Source: Acidimicrobiales bacterium (GTDB lineage Bacteria > Actinomycetota > Acidimicrobiia > Acidimicrobiales > Iamiaceae). Taken from it: DNA of 46,939 nucleotides. The stretch covers positions 1 to 46,939 of the forward strand of contig JAOBWM010000116.1 in the NCBI GenBank assembly GCA_025463365.1, written 5' to 3'. The notes beneath the pieces were generated by a model. That model saw only the letters and a list, made by a program, of their open reading frames with translations, had not been told where the DNA came from and did no database searches. This document shows positions 8,951 to 18,221 of this stretch, one piece after another. The position numbers and the translations under genes were made by a program. Position 1 is the stretch's first letter. The number at the start of each line of letters is the position of its first letter.

Positions 8951-9847
8951 ATGTTCTTCACCGACGACTTCTACGGGCACCGGCGGATCCTCGCCGACTA
9001 CATCGGGCTGCCCGGACCCAGGCCGATCCTGGCCCACCTGCAGCACGGCTGGAACCCCAACGAAGGGTTCGGTCGCCGTTACCTCGAGGGCCGGACCAAG
9101 TCGTCGCGCCTGCCGACCTTGGTCTGGTCCGAGCACAACCGCCACTTCTCCGAGGAGCTCGGGATGACCGGCGTCGAGGCGGTCGGGGCGCCCTACGCCT
9201 ACCTGCACCGGATGCTCACCGGGGGTGTCCTCGGCGCCGACACGGCACCCGGCCCAACCCGCAGCACGATCGTGTACCCGCTCCACGCGGGCCACGACGT
9301 GCAGGCGGTGCGGACCGGTGAGGACGCGTTCATCGCGGCCGTTCGCGATCGGGAGCCCGATGCCACCACGGTGTGCCTCTATTGGCGCGAGTACGACGAC
9401 GACGCCATCCGCAACCGCTACCTCGACGCCGGGTTCCGGGTGGTCACCCACGGCGCTCGGGAGCATCCGCTGTTCCTGCTCCGCCAGCGCGAGGAGATGC
9501 TCGCCCACCAACGGGTGGTCTCCAACCGCGTGTCCACCGCCCTCTGGTACGCCGGCCTCCTCCGCCGCGAGATCGAGGTCTACGGGCCGGTCTTCGGATC
9601 CGGTTCGGCGGACGAGACCGCATGGTGGGAAGACGCCCAGCGCCGTCGCTGGCCCGAGATGATGGGCACCCCCCTGCTGCCCGACGACGCCTTCGCCGTG
9701 AGCAGCACCGAGATCGGCTACGACCAGCTGCGCGAACCCGGCGACCTGGCGCGGCTGCTCGGCTGGACAGGGACGCGGCGCTGGGTCGGTCCCGTCGCCG
9801 AGTCGGCGGCCGTTGCCCGCCGCGCGATCCAGCGCCGAGGCGCGTGA
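8951..9847 (+). CDS. Putative glycosyltransferase-like surface carbohydrate protein
   Basis: 298 residues. It has the look of GT-B-fold carbohydrate enzymes of capsule loci: a first-domain LQHGW block (about 34-38), VWSEHNRHFSEELG, a GAPYAYL segment, and a second-domain VSNRVSTALWYAGLL/EVYGPVFG block resembling the donor-binding face of such proteins. No catalytic residue can be assigned with certainty, and neither a Rossmann glycine loop nor a DxD motif is present. It lies 22 nt after the methyltransferase and overlaps the sulfotransferase by 4 nt (GTGA), so the three are probably co-transcribed. Because the locus makes CMP-nonulosonic acid but has no other transferase for it, this product is a candidate, without direct proof. 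Confidence 0.6.
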   Translation: MFFTDDFYGHRRILADYIGLPGPRPILAHLQHGWNPNEGFGRRYLEGRTKSSRLPTLVWSEHNRHFSEELGMTGVEAVGAPYAYLHRMLTGGVLGADTAPGPTRSTIVYPLHAGHDVQAVRTGEDAFIAAVRDREPDATTVCLYWREYDDDAIRNRYLDAGFRVVTHGAREHPLFLLRQREEMLAHQRVVSNRVSTALWYAGLLRREIEVYGPVFGSGSADETAWWEDAQRRRWPEMMGTPLLPDDAFAVSSTEIGYDQLREPGDLARLLGWTGTRRWVGPVAESAAVARRAIQRRGA

Positions 9848-10788
9848 CCGTGGCCGGCTCGCTGTCCGCTCGCGCCGGCGCCCTTCGCCGCAAGGCGCTC
9901 GACGGGGCCAAGAAGGTGGTGCCGGTCGACGCCCGCGTGCGCCTCGTCTACGGGCGCCTGGCCCTGCGGACCCGCACGGCGCGGTGGCGGGGACTCCCCG
10001 ATGTGTTGGTGCTGGGCGCCATGCGCAGCGGCACCAGCTCGCTCTACAAGTACCTCGGCTACCACCCCGACATCGCGCCGTCGCTCCGCAAGGAGGTCGA
10101 GTACTTCACCCGGCACGTCGACAAGGGCTCCGGCTGGTACCGCGCCCACTACCCGCTGGCCAGCCGCGACGTGGCCCGCCGGGTCGTCGGGAAGCCGCCG
10201 CTCGTGACCTTCGAGGCGTCGCCCTACTACCTCGCCCATCCTCTGGCCCCCGAGCGTGCCCACGCCGTCGTCCCCGAGGCCAAGCTCATCGTGATGCTGC
10301 GCAACCCGGTGGACCGGGCCTTCTCGCACTGGCAGCACATGGTCCGCCACGACATCGAGTCTCTGTCGTTCGAGGACGCCATCGCGGCCGAAGAGGAGCG
10401 CCTCGCTCCCGAGGTGGCACGCATGGCCGACGACCCCTCGTACTTCAGCCTCACCCACTACCACTTCTCGTACCAAGAGCGCAGCCGCTACGGCGAGCAG
10501 CTCGAGCGGTGGCTGGCTCACTACCCCGCCGAGCGCTTCGCCCTCGTCGACAGCGACGCGTTCTACGCCGACGTGGCCGGCGTCTACGACCAGATCCTGG
10601 GCTTCATGGGCGTGGCGCCGTTCACGCTCGACCGCTTCGACAACTACAGCTACCTCGGCGCGAGCTACGGGCCGGCCACCTCGAAGCTGTCGGACGCCAC
10701 CCGGTCCCGGCTGGACGAGGTGTTCGCCGCCGACCAGGCCCTCCTGGCCCGCCTGGGCGAACCGCTGCGCCACCTGCCGGGCGGCTAA
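9844..10788 (+). CDS. PAPS-dependent sulfotransferase
   Basis: 314 residues. The 5'-phosphosulfate loop GAMRSGTSSLYKYL (about 58-71) and the 3'-phosphate motif RNPVDRAFSHW (R153 to W163) are both intact, as in heparan-type and bacterial carbohydrate sulfotransferases. It would transfer sulfate from PAPS to a hydroxyl of a glycan. The GTG start overlaps the previous stop (GTGA). Its TAA stop overlaps the TAG stop of the convergent acyltransferase gene (CTAA at 10785-10788), so there is no room for a terminator. No PAPS-synthesis gene is visible here. Confidence 0.88.
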   Translation: MTVAGSLSARAGALRRKALDGAKKVVPVDARVRLVYGRLALRTRTARWRGLPDVLVLGAMRSGTSSLYKYLGYHPDIAPSLRKEVEYFTRHVDKGSGWYRAHYPLASRDVARRVVGKPPLVTFEASPYYLAHPLAPERAHAVVPEAKLIVMLRNPVDRAFSHWQHMVRHDIESLSFEDAIAAEEERLAPEVARMADDPSYFSLTHYHFSYQERSRYGEQLERWLAHYPAERFALVDSDAFYADVAGVYDQILGFMGVAPFTLDRFDNYSYLGASYGPATSKLSDATRSRLDEVFAADQALLARLGEPLRHLPGG

Positions 10789-12098
10789 GCCGCCCGCCGG
10801 CTCCCGATGCCGAGCCGGGCATAGACCTCGCGCTTGCCCCACGTCATCGCCGCCCGATCGACCGTGATCGACAACAGGTGGGCCAGCGCGAGCACGATCA
10901 CGAGCTGGCCGACGATGGCCACGACTGCGGCCGCGTTGTAGGGCAGGCCATGGGTCTGGCGCATCCAGATGAACGCCCGAGCCATCAGCGTGCGCTGCAC
11001 CGCCAGGTGGACGAGGTACACGGCGAACGAGATCCGACCGAGCCACGCCGGGAACCGCGATTGGAACAGCTCCTTGAGCCGCCGCGACCCGAGGACGACG
11101 GCCACGACGAGCCCGGCCGCCACCATGATCAGGAGCTGGAGCAGCGAGTCGTTGCCCAGCGTGAAGGGCTTCACCGCCGAGGGGAAGACCCCCACCGCGA
11201 GGCCCCCCAGCCCCAGCACCGCGGGGCTCCACCGGAACCGGTGCGTGACGGATGCGATCACGCCTGGGTCGGTGGCCCACAGCTTCGCCAGGCCGGCCCC
11301 GATCGCGAACGAGATCGACAGCAGCAGGAGCAGGGACAGGGCACCGCCCACGGACACGAAGTACAGCGGCGGGGCGTCGGGCGTGGGGGCCACGAGGGCG
11401 AGCAGCCCGATCCCGTAGGCGACCAGCACCGCCCGGCGCACGACGGTGGAGAGGGAGCTCCAAGCGATCAGCGTGGCGAGCAGCGCGAGCGAGCACCACA
11501 GCTCGACCGGCATCGTCCACCATGCGCCCGGCAGGTTGTGGTGGCTGAGGAGCATCGTCCCCCCGAACGCGTCCGACAGCGCGGTGCCGAAGGACGGGTG
11601 CAGCGGGAACTGCTCGCTGGCCGTCCCCCCGGTGACGTGGGCCAGGAGCGCGGGCCTCATCCCCACCAGCCGGACCATCAGGTAGGCCGACAGGACCGCG
11701 GCCACGACCGGGAGGCCGAGGCGCAACGGGCGGCGGACGAACATGGCGATGGGCCAGCGCCGGTCGCCCGAGCGGAAGTACTTGAGCGCGAGCACGAAGC
11801 CGCTGTGGACGAAGAAGATGCGTACGGCGAAGTCGCCCGACAGCAGGAGTGCGAACGGGGACTTGTCGAGCAGGTGGTCGAACCGGAAGTGGCGCGTGCC
11901 GCCCCCGTCGATGGCCGGGAACAACAGGGGGAGCACGTGGCCGAACACCACCACCAGGGCGAGACAGCCGCGCAGCCCGTCGAGCGCGTCGACGCGGGCG
12001 GTGATCGCGGCCAGCGCCGGCGAGTCCTCCACACCGTCGAGAGGAGCGGTCGCGGCGGACTGGCCGTCGAGCGCTCCGAGGTGCGGCTCGGCGGTCAC
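10785..12098 (-). CDS. Acyltransferase family 3 membrane protein
   Basis: 437 residues with about ten hydrophobic helices. The first helix region has LDGLRGCLALVVVFGH, the conserved Arg and His of the Acyl_transf_3 family, and the next has FFVHSGFVLALKYF (usually FFxxSGF). Such proteins O-acylate cell-surface sugars, using an acyl donor from the cytoplasm. The GTG start at 12098 overlaps the NeuA stop (GTGA), so it is the last gene of the nonulosonic acid operon. It probably decorates the same polymer. Confidence 0.88.
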   Translation of the reverse strand: MTAEPHLGALDGQSAATAPLDGVEDSPALAAITARVDALDGLRGCLALVVVFGHVLPLLFPAIDGGGTRHFRFDHLLDKSPFALLLSGDFAVRIFFVHSGFVLALKYFRSGDRRWPIAMFVRRPLRLGLPVVAAVLSAYLMVRLVGMRPALLAHVTGGTASEQFPLHPSFGTALSDAFGGTMLLSHHNLPGAWWTMPVELWCSLALLATLIAWSSLSTVVRRAVLVAYGIGLLALVAPTPDAPPLYFVSVGGALSLLLLLSISFAIGAGLAKLWATDPGVIASVTHRFRWSPAVLGLGGLAVGVFPSAVKPFTLGNDSLLQLLIMVAAGLVVAVVLGSRRLKELFQSRFPAWLGRISFAVYLVHLAVQRTLMARAFIWMRQTHGLPYNAAAVVAIVGQLVIVLALAHLLSITVDRAAMTWGKREVYARLGIGSRRAA

Positions 12099-12811
12099 GA
12101 GGCGAGCCGGTCGCGCAGGAGGAGGTCGACGAGCACCAGGTCGTCGGGTCCGTCGACGTCGAGCGAGTCGAGCTGCGACATGACGTAACCGGCCAGCGGT
12201 TCGCCGTAGGCATCCCCTCTCGCCACGACCGCGGCCCGATTGACCACGATGGCCGGGCCGTTGCGGGCGTAGACCTCTGGCTTGTCCTGGCGGCGGGTGA
12301 CGAGCGGACCGTCGTCGTTCCACCGCTCGAGGAACCCGGCGCCCGAGCGCTGCAGGATCGAGACGGGGTTGTACTGGTGCGGCACCGCCACGACGCTCAC
12401 GACCGATTCGGCACCGGTGTCGGCGAGCAGCGCCACCGCCTCGTCGATGTGCTCGGGCCGGCGCAGCGGCGAGGTGGGCTGCAGCAGCACGATCGCACCG
12501 ACGTCGATGCCCTCGGAGCGGCACCACTCGAGCGCGTGGGACGTCACCGCGGTCATCGGGGTGTCGTCGGCGGCCAGGGCAGGCGGCCGCCGGAAGGTCA
12601 CCGCCAGCCCGAGGTCCTCCCCCACCGCGGCGATCTCGTCGTCGTCGGTGCTCAGCAGCACGCGATCGAGGCTCGCCGCGGCGAGGGCGGCGTCGGCCGT
12701 CCACGCCAGCAGTGGCCGGCCCGCGACCGCGGCGATGCACTTGCGCGGGATCCCCTTCGAGCCCCCGCGCGCCGGCACGAGGCCGATGGTCTCCGCCCCT
12801 CGGTCTCCCAC
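12095..12811 (-). CDS. neuA: CMP-nonulosonic acid cytidylyltransferase (NeuA-type)
   Basis: 238 residues. The N-terminal nucleotide-binding motif LVPARGGSKGIPRK (about 11-24) is diagnostic of CMP-sialic acid synthetases, followed by VLLSTDDDEIA and LLQPTSPLRRPEHI. It activates a nine-carbon keto acid (Neu5Ac, legionaminate or similar) with CTP. The GTG start lies 1 nt after the NeuC stop. No dehydratase/aminotransferase for di-amino sugars is seen nearby, so a Neu-type pathway is favoured over legionaminate or pseudaminate, but only weakly. Confidence 0.9.
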   Translation of the reverse strand: MGDRGAETIGLVPARGGSKGIPRKCIAAVAGRPLLAWTADAALAAASLDRVLLSTDDDEIAAVGEDLGLAVTFRRPPALAADDTPMTAVTSHALEWCRSEGIDVGAIVLLQPTSPLRRPEHIDEAVALLADTGAESVVSVVAVPHQYNPVSILQRSGAGFLERWNDDGPLVTRRQDKPEVYARNGPAIVVNRAAVVARGDAYGEPLAGYVMSQLDSLDVDGPDDLVLVDLLLRDRLAS

Positions 12812-12812
12812 G

Positions 12813-13970
12813 TCAGTACGCGATCATCTTCTGCACGTTCACGGGACCGAGGCCGTGGAGGACGTCGGCGATGCGCCGACCGGCGTTGCCGTCGCCGTAG
12901 GTGTCGTCGAGCGGGTAGCGGCCGTGGGCCACCTGGGCCGAGAGCGCCTCCAGGATGTGGTCGCGGTCCTGGGTGGTGGTGATCACGTTGGCGCCACGCT
13001 CGCGCCCGGTCTGACGGGTGCCGATGTCGACGACCGGGGTGCCGATGTAGGCGCCCTCGCGGATGCCGCTCGACGAGTTGCCCACCAGCGCGGCAGCCCG
13101 GGCCATGAGGCGCACGTAGGTGCTCACCGGCAGGTTCTTGAAGAAGTGCATGCCGGCGTCGTTGCCGGACTCCCGCCACTTGCGGATGCCGCGGGCGATG
13201 TCGTCGGATCCGGCGTCGGCGTTGGGCCACAGCACGATGGCGGGCAGTCCCACCTTCTGCACGCACTCCAGGGTCTCGCGGATCTGTTGTTCGCCGTGCC
13301 CGTACTCGGTGGTGACCGGGTGCTGGGAGACGAGCACGAACGGTTCGGTCAGGTCGAGCTTCTCGCCGACGCCACCCTCGAAGAGGCCGGCGCCCACGGC
13401 GTCGTCGCCGTCGGCGGCCAGGATCTCGGCGACGAGGTCGATCCGCGGGCAGCCCACCATGTGGACCGTGTCCTCGGGCTCGCCCAGTCGCACGATGCGA
13501 GCCGCCGCGTCCCGGCTGGCGGGGAAGTGGATGTGGGCGAACTTGGTGACGGCGTGGCGGATGCTCTCGTCGATCGTTCCGGTGACCTCGCCGCCCATGG
13601 TGTGGGCGATGGGGATGTTCATGTAGGCAGCCGCGAGGGTGGTGGCCATCGTCTCGAAGCGGTCGCCGACGGTGACAACGACGTCGGGCGCGAGCCGCTC
13701 GAACACCGTGGGCAGCTCGATGAGCCCGAGGCCCGTGCTCTTGGCCATGGTGACCGGGGTCTCGCCCTCCACGAGCATGAACAGCCGGGCGGCGGGCTCG
13801 AACCCGTCGGCCTCGATCAGGTCGACCACCGAGCCGTAGCGGTCGAGGACAGCGGAGGCCGCCACGACCACCTGGAGCTCCAGGTCCGGGTGGGCGGCGA
13901 TGGCCGCCATGGCGCTCTTGATGCTGCTGTAGTTGGCTCTCGAGCCCACGACGACACAGATCTTCTTCAT
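12813..13970 (-). CDS. neuC: UDP-GlcNAc 2-epimerase, hydrolysing (NeuC-type)
   Basis: 385 residues, normal for the family. Opening strand CVVVGSRANYSSIKSAM resembles the NeuC form (GTRADYGxLxP). Further blocks are VTVGDRFETMATTLAA, IPIAHTMGGEVTGTIDESIRHA (catalytic Glu region), and the UDP-binding VGNSSSGIREG segment with GRERGANV. It would convert UDP-GlcNAc (or a variant) to ManNAc and UDP, feeding NeuB. ATG start overlapping the NeuB stop (ATGA). Confidence 0.88.
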   Translation of the reverse strand: MKKICVVVGSRANYSSIKSAMAAIAAHPDLELQVVVAASAVLDRYGSVVDLIEADGFEPAARLFMLVEGETPVTMAKSTGLGLIELPTVFERLAPDVVVTVGDRFETMATTLAAAYMNIPIAHTMGGEVTGTIDESIRHAVTKFAHIHFPASRDAAARIVRLGEPEDTVHMVGCPRIDLVAEILAADGDDAVGAGLFEGGVGEKLDLTEPFVLVSQHPVTTEYGHGEQQIRETLECVQKVGLPAIVLWPNADAGSDDIARGIRKWRESGNDAGMHFFKNLPVSTYVRLMARAAALVGNSSSGIREGAYIGTPVVDIGTRQTGRERGANVITTTQDRDHILEALSAQVAHGRYPLDDTYGDGNAGRRIADVLHGLGPVNVQKMIAY

Positions 13971-15016
13971 GTCAGGTCTTCCTCGCTGAACTGGTGGTCG
14001 AGGGGGAGGTCTCGGTTGATCGTGCGGCCCACGATCTCGCGGTACCGGGAGGCGGGGATGCCGTCACCGGGCTTCTTGAAGGCGAGCTCGCCGAACCCGA
14101 GCACCGTGCCGGCCCCGAGCGGGCGGGACGCCACGATGCTCTTCTCGAAGATGTGCTTCATGTCGCCCAGGGCCGCCGCCGCGGCGTCCTTGTCGACGGA
14201 GGCCGCGACCATCGCCCGCGTCTCGGCGAGCATCGACGCCAACTGGGCGAAGGCCGGCGGCTCCATGGAGTGCTGGGCGTCGCTGCCGTACATCAACGTC
14301 GAGAAGGTGAAGTGCTTCTCGATGACCTCCGCACCGAGCACGACGGCGGCCACCGCCGCGGCCATGCCGAGTGAGTGGTCCGAGTAGCCGACGGGCAGGC
14401 CGTAGCGCTCGCGCATCTCGGCCAGGACGTTGAGGCCGACCTGCTCGGGCGGGCACGGGTAGATGGACGCGCACTGCATGACGACGATCCGGCCGCCCGG
14501 GCGCAGCGCCTCCACTGCGGCGTCGAGCTCGGCCCAGGTGCTCATGCCCGACGACAGGTACACCGGCTTGCCGGTCTCGGCGAGGCGCTCCAGCAGCGGG
14601 ATGTTCGTGACCTCGCCGGACGGGACCTTGTGGGCGGCCACCCCGATCTCCTCGAGGAGGTCGACCGCCTCCAGGGAGAACGCGGAGGAGATGAAGACGA
14701 CCCCGGCCGCTTCGGCGCGGGCCCGGAGCTCGCTCCACTGGCCGGGCGTGAACCCGGTGCGGGTGAAGTAGGCGTGGCGGGGCTCGGCGGAGAAGTATCC
14801 GGGCGAAGGAGCATCGGCGCGGGTCTCGGCCGACGCGAGGTGGGTCTGGAACTTCACCGCATCGGCACCGGCGGCCGCCGCGGCATCGATGAGCTGGAGC
14901 GCGTTGCCGAAGGAGCCGTCGTGGACGGAGCCGATCTCCGCGATGAGGTGCGGTGCCGGCACGCCAGTGCCGGGCAAGCAGCCGGACGTGGCCGAGGACG
15001 TGGACGAGGCGGTCAT
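13967..15016 (-). CDS. neuB: N-acylneuraminate-type synthase (NeuB)
   Basis: 349 residues from the ATG at 15016, which overlaps the upstream stop (ATGA); the open frame continues upstream but inside the previous gene. The TIM-barrel part has LIAEIGSVHDGS, GADAVKFQTH, AHKVPSGEVTN, VGYSDHSLG and EVIEKHFT, including the metal-binding His residues. The C-terminal ~60 residues look like the antifreeze/SAF domain (SIVASRPLGAGTVL, LAFKKPGDGI). It condenses a 6-carbon acyl-amino sugar with phosphoenolpyruvate. The usual NHNG of the first motif is SVHDG here. Confidence 0.9.
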   Translation of the reverse strand: MTASSTSSATSGCLPGTGVPAPHLIAEIGSVHDGSFGNALQLIDAAAAAGADAVKFQTHLASAETRADAPSPGYFSAEPRHAYFTRTGFTPGQWSELRARAEAAGVVFISSAFSLEAVDLLEEIGVAAHKVPSGEVTNIPLLERLAETGKPVYLSSGMSTWAELDAAVEALRPGGRIVVMQCASIYPCPPEQVGLNVLAEMRERYGLPVGYSDHSLGMAAAVAAVVLGAEVIEKHFTFSTLMYGSDAQHSMEPPAFAQLASMLAETRAMVAASVDKDAAAAALGDMKHIFEKSIVASRPLGAGTVLGFGELAFKKPGDGIPASRYREIVGRTINRDLPLDHQFSEEDLT

Positions 15017-16404
15017 GCGCGAATCCCTGCTGTGGCGTCCACCGCGGGCCGACGACGGGCCGGGCTGACGGGTCGGTGCTGGCGCGATCGCCACCAGCGC
15101 AGCGGCCCGGCTTCGGATCCGTCAGCCGGCGAGATGCAGATGAACATGATCACCAGCGGGTACAGCTGCACGCGCTGGCGCGCCAGGAGGCCGAAGTTGC
15201 CGAAGCTCGAGTACACGTAGAAGAACAACGCGGAGTACACGAGCACGAAGGCGAGCAGCCCATTGCTCCGCAGCCGCCGGAACGCCTCGCGCACACCCGC
15301 TCGCCGACGCACGAACAGCAGCAGGAGCAACGTGGTCTCGACCGACGCGATGGCCGACTGCAGGTTGCCGGCCTCGAAGGGGAACGGGCGGAACATCACC
15401 GTGACCACCGACAGCGGGTACGCAGCCGGGCTGCCGCCCCCGAAGCTCGAACCGCCCTGGCTGGTGCGCGCGTTGGTGGCCTGCAGCGTGGCGTTGACGT
15501 TCTCGGCATCGAGGTTGTCGACCTTCAGGAACGAGCTCGCCACCGACATGGCGACGGCCACGGCCACGATGAACACGATCACGCGGAGCCACTTCGCCAG
15601 TGGCAGGTCGCCCGGGGCGGTCCGGCTGCGCGTGATGGTGCTGGCCCCCATCACCGCCACCGCGAGCATGAGGGTGATGTGCGGCCGGATCATCGCCGAC
15701 GCTCCGAGACCGGCGAGCACGATCGGGATGCCGCCGGGCATGTGCTCGAACATGCGCGCCAAGCCGTAGACCACCACGCCGATGCAGAACATCATCAGGC
15801 TCTCCTTTCCGATCGAGCTCGGCCAGAAGAGGGTCGACGGGAGGAAGAACAAGAGCAAGGCGTACCGCCGCTGGTCGACCTCCGGGGCGGCGATCCGCAC
15901 GGCGCGAAAGATCAAGTAGAGGCCGGCGAACCCGATCGCCGAGTACAAGAAGAAGCCACCGAGCACCGTCTTGCCCGTGAACACGTACATCCCACCGGTG
16001 AACATCTCGACGAACTGCGTGCCGATCAACTGCTTGGTGGCGACGTAGCGGCTGAAGTCGCCGGTGCGCATGCGCTGCGAGAGGATGCCGCCGACGTACG
16101 CGTACCGGTTGGCGTCACCGGCGCCCTTGTAGACGACCTCGAGCACGAAGAAGCGGGCCAGCGTGCCCACCATCTTGAGGGCCCAGCCCCACACGATGAT
16201 CCGCACGATCGCCGGGGACTCGGTCCGCTTCGCCGCGAACCAGACCACGACCGCACCGGCGAAGGCCACCACGTGCATGACGGCGAGGCCCACGGCCACG
16301 TCGGAGGACGACTGGAGCAAGATGGCCACCGCCCCCACCCAGAGGATGGCCACCAACGGCCAGAGGCTCCGACCGCGCTCGGCGGCCAGCGAGCCGGTGG
16401 CCAT
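15013..16404 (-). CDS. Polytopic membrane protein, probable Wzy/EpsG-like polymerase
   Basis: 463 residues with about ten to eleven hydrophobic helices and a hydrophilic loop near the middle (FLKVDNLDAENVN to SSFGGGSPAAYP). An IRPH motif in the sixth helix region and PSTLFWPSSIGKES are typical of bacterial glycan polymerase-like proteins of actinobacteria. The assignment rests on topology and on the place between the Wzc-like kinase and NeuB. Its start overlaps the kinase stop by one base (TGATG). It could instead be a flippase-like or EpsG accessory protein. Confidence 0.65.
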   Translation of the reverse strand: MATGSLAAERGRSLWPLVAILWVGAVAILLQSSSDVAVGLAVMHVVAFAGAVVVWFAAKRTESPAIVRIIVWGWALKMVGTLARFFVLEVVYKGAGDANRYAYVGGILSQRMRTGDFSRYVATKQLIGTQFVEMFTGGMYVFTGKTVLGGFFLYSAIGFAGLYLIFRAVRIAAPEVDQRRYALLLFFLPSTLFWPSSIGKESLMMFCIGVVVYGLARMFEHMPGGIPIVLAGLGASAMIRPHITLMLAVAVMGASTITRSRTAPGDLPLAKWLRVIVFIVAVAVAMSVASSFLKVDNLDAENVNATLQATNARTSQGGSSFGGGSPAAYPLSVVTVMFRPFPFEAGNLQSAIASVETTLLLLLFVRRRAGVREAFRRLRSNGLLAFVLVYSALFFYVYSSFGNFGLLARQRVQLYPLVIMFICISPADGSEAGPLRWWRSRQHRPVSPARRRPAVDATAGIRA

Positions 16405-18221
16405 CAGCTCACCTGATCGACAGGTTCAGTCTTGCCCTCGGACTTGCGCGACCGGCGGCCCCGATCCTTCGATTCACCGGGCTCGCCGCCCTGCGGGCGG
16501 CCGTACCCGTAGCCGTACCCATAGCCGTACCCGTAGTCGAGGCCGTAGCTCTCGCCGTCGGCGACGGCGTTGAGCACCGAGCCCTCGATGTTCGCGTCGA
16601 CCTGCTCGAGGAGCTCGACGGCGCGACGGACCGAACGGCGGCTGGTGCGCCCCGCACTCGTGACGATCACCGTGGCGTCGACCATGTGCGACAGGAGCAA
16701 GGCGTCGGTGACGGGAAGGACGGGCGGAGCGTCGATGAGCACGACGTCGAAGCTGCGTGCCAGCTCGTCGAGCACCTGGTGCGCCCGCTTGGTGGACAAC
16801 AGCTCGGACGGGTTCGGCGGTGGCGGGCCCGATGCCAACAGGGAGAGCCGGGCGACGTCGGAGACCTGCTGGATGGCGTCGGCCAGGCTGACCTCGCCGA
16901 GCAGCACGGAGGTGAAGCCGGGCGACATGTCCATCCCGAAGAAGGCGCCGATCCGGGGGCGCCGGAGGTCGCAGTCGACGATGGCGACGCGCAGCCCGGC
17001 GCGGGCGAGCGCCACCGCCAGGTTGGCCACCGTGGTGCTCTTGCCGTCGCCCTGGTTGGGGCTGGTGACCTGGACCTTGTGGACCGGCGTGTCGACGCTG
17101 AGGAACTGCACCGAGGTGCGCAGCGTGCGGTAGGCCTCCGCCGCCGGCGAGGACGGAGCGCTGACCGACACCACCTGCGTCTGGTCGTGGTTGCGCCAAC
17201 CCGACACCATCGGGATGATGCCGAGCACCGGCCGGCCCGTGAGTTCCTCGAGGTCCTCCTTGGTGCGGAGCACGTCGTCGAACTGCTCGCGCACCAGGGC
17301 CAGCACGACCCCGAGGACGAGGCCGATGACGCCGGCAAGCAGACCGTTGCGCAGCGGCTTCGGGCTCACCGGGCTCTTCGGCGCCGTGGCCGGCGAGATC
17401 GGCTGGCCACCGGTCGTCGAGCTGAGGCTCAGCGCCTGGTTGATCTGGTCGAGCTCGGTCTGCTTGTTCAGTGTCTGCGCCTGGATCTGGCTCAGCTTCG
17501 GAGCGGCATCGGCCTCCGCCTGGTCGCGCTTGGCCTCGAGGGTCTGGCGCAGCTGGGACGAGGGCTGGCCGGGCGGCGTGGGCGGCAGCGCTGCGAGCTG
17601 GTCCTTCGCCTGGGTCACCGGCTGGTTGATCTGCACCCCCTCGATCGCGAGCCCGCCCAGGGTCTGTTGCGCCTCGTCACGCTGCGACCGCAGCTTGGAC
17701 ACGACGGTGTTTCGGCGCGTCTTGATGTAGGTCTCGGAGAACACGTTCACGGTGCGGGCCGCCTCGGAGGCCTTCGCGCTCTTGGCCGCGACTTCGACCA
17801 CGCTGGTGTTCGGCACCGTCGCGATGGTGATCGAGTAGGAGCGGCCGAGGGCCTTGGTCACGGCCTTGCGGATCGACGCCGACTGCATCACCTCGACCTC
17901 GGTCGCCACACGGTCGCTCTGGGTGCCCGACGAGCTGCCGAACGCGTCACCGACCTGGTCCGAGCTGGTCGAGCTCAAGAGGATCTTGCCCTTGGCCTCG
18001 TAGACCTTCTTCTGGGCGGTCGACAGCCCGACCGCGAGGGCCACGGTCACCACGATGCACAGCAGGATCGAGAGCTTGCGACGCCGCAACACGGTCAAGT
18101 ACCGGCGCAGCTCGAACTCTTGGTCACGGCGCTGAGCGGCGGGCATTGCGCCGATCGTAGTGGTCGAGCCCTTGGCGGTTCCGTTCGTCGATCCGTTGGA
18201 TCCATTGGTAGGAGCAGTCAC
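16404..18221 (-). CDS. Wzz/BY-kinase fusion (polysaccharide co-polymerase tyrosine autokinase, Wzc-like)
   Basis: 605 residues. N-terminal Wzz domain with membrane helices at about 50-70 and 291-311 flanking an extracytoplasmic part rich in coiled-coil heptads (about 155-265). The C-terminal kinase has Walker A PNQGDGKST (388-396), Walker A' VAIVDCDLRRPR (412-423) and Walker B VVLIDAPP (493-500). The tail has seven tyrosines (559-573) alternating with glycine, then a basic end: the usual autophosphorylated tyrosine cluster. It would control chain length and export. GTG start overlapping the upstream stop (GTGA). Confidence 0.93.
   Translation of the reverse strand: MTAPTNGSNGSTNGTAKGSTTTIGAMPAAQRRDQEFELRRYLTVLRRRKLSILLCIVVTVALAVGLSTAQKKVYEAKGKILLSSTSSDQVGDAFGSSSGTQSDRVATEVEVMQSASIRKAVTKALGRSYSITIATVPNTSVVEVAAKSAKASEAARTVNVFSETYIKTRRNTVVSKLRSQRDEAQQTLGGLAIEGVQINQPVTQAKDQLAALPPTPPGQPSSQLRQTLEAKRDQAEADAAPKLSQIQAQTLNKQTELDQINQALSLSSTTGGQPISPATAPKSPVSPKPLRNGLLAGVIGLVLGVVLALVREQFDDVLRTKEDLEELTGRPVLGIIPMVSGWRNHDQTQVVSVSAPSSPAAEAYRTLRTSVQFLSVDTPVHKVQVTSPNQGDGKSTTVANLAVALARAGLRVAIVDCDLRRPRIGAFFGMDMSPGFTSVLLGEVSLADAIQQVSDVARLSLLASGPPPPNPSELLSTKRAHQVLDELARSFDVVLIDAPPVLPVTDALLLSHMVDATVIVTSAGRTSRRSVRRAVELLEQVDANIEGSVLNAVADGESYGLDYGYGYGYGYGYGRPQGGEPGESKDRGRRSRKSEGKTEPVDQVS
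16501..16536. repeat. Three 12-bp tandem copies encoding the Tyr-Gly tail of the kinase
   Basis: CCGTACCCGTAG, CCGTACCCATAG and CCGTACCCGTAG follow each other. In the minus-strand gene each copy encodes LeuTyr-less GlyTyrGlyTyr units, so repeat number sets the number of phosphorylatable tyrosines. Confidence 0.85.

Noticed and set aside
12282-14387. A 701-codon open frame on the + strand
   Set aside because: Antisense to neuA/neuC/neuB, whose motifs are intact.
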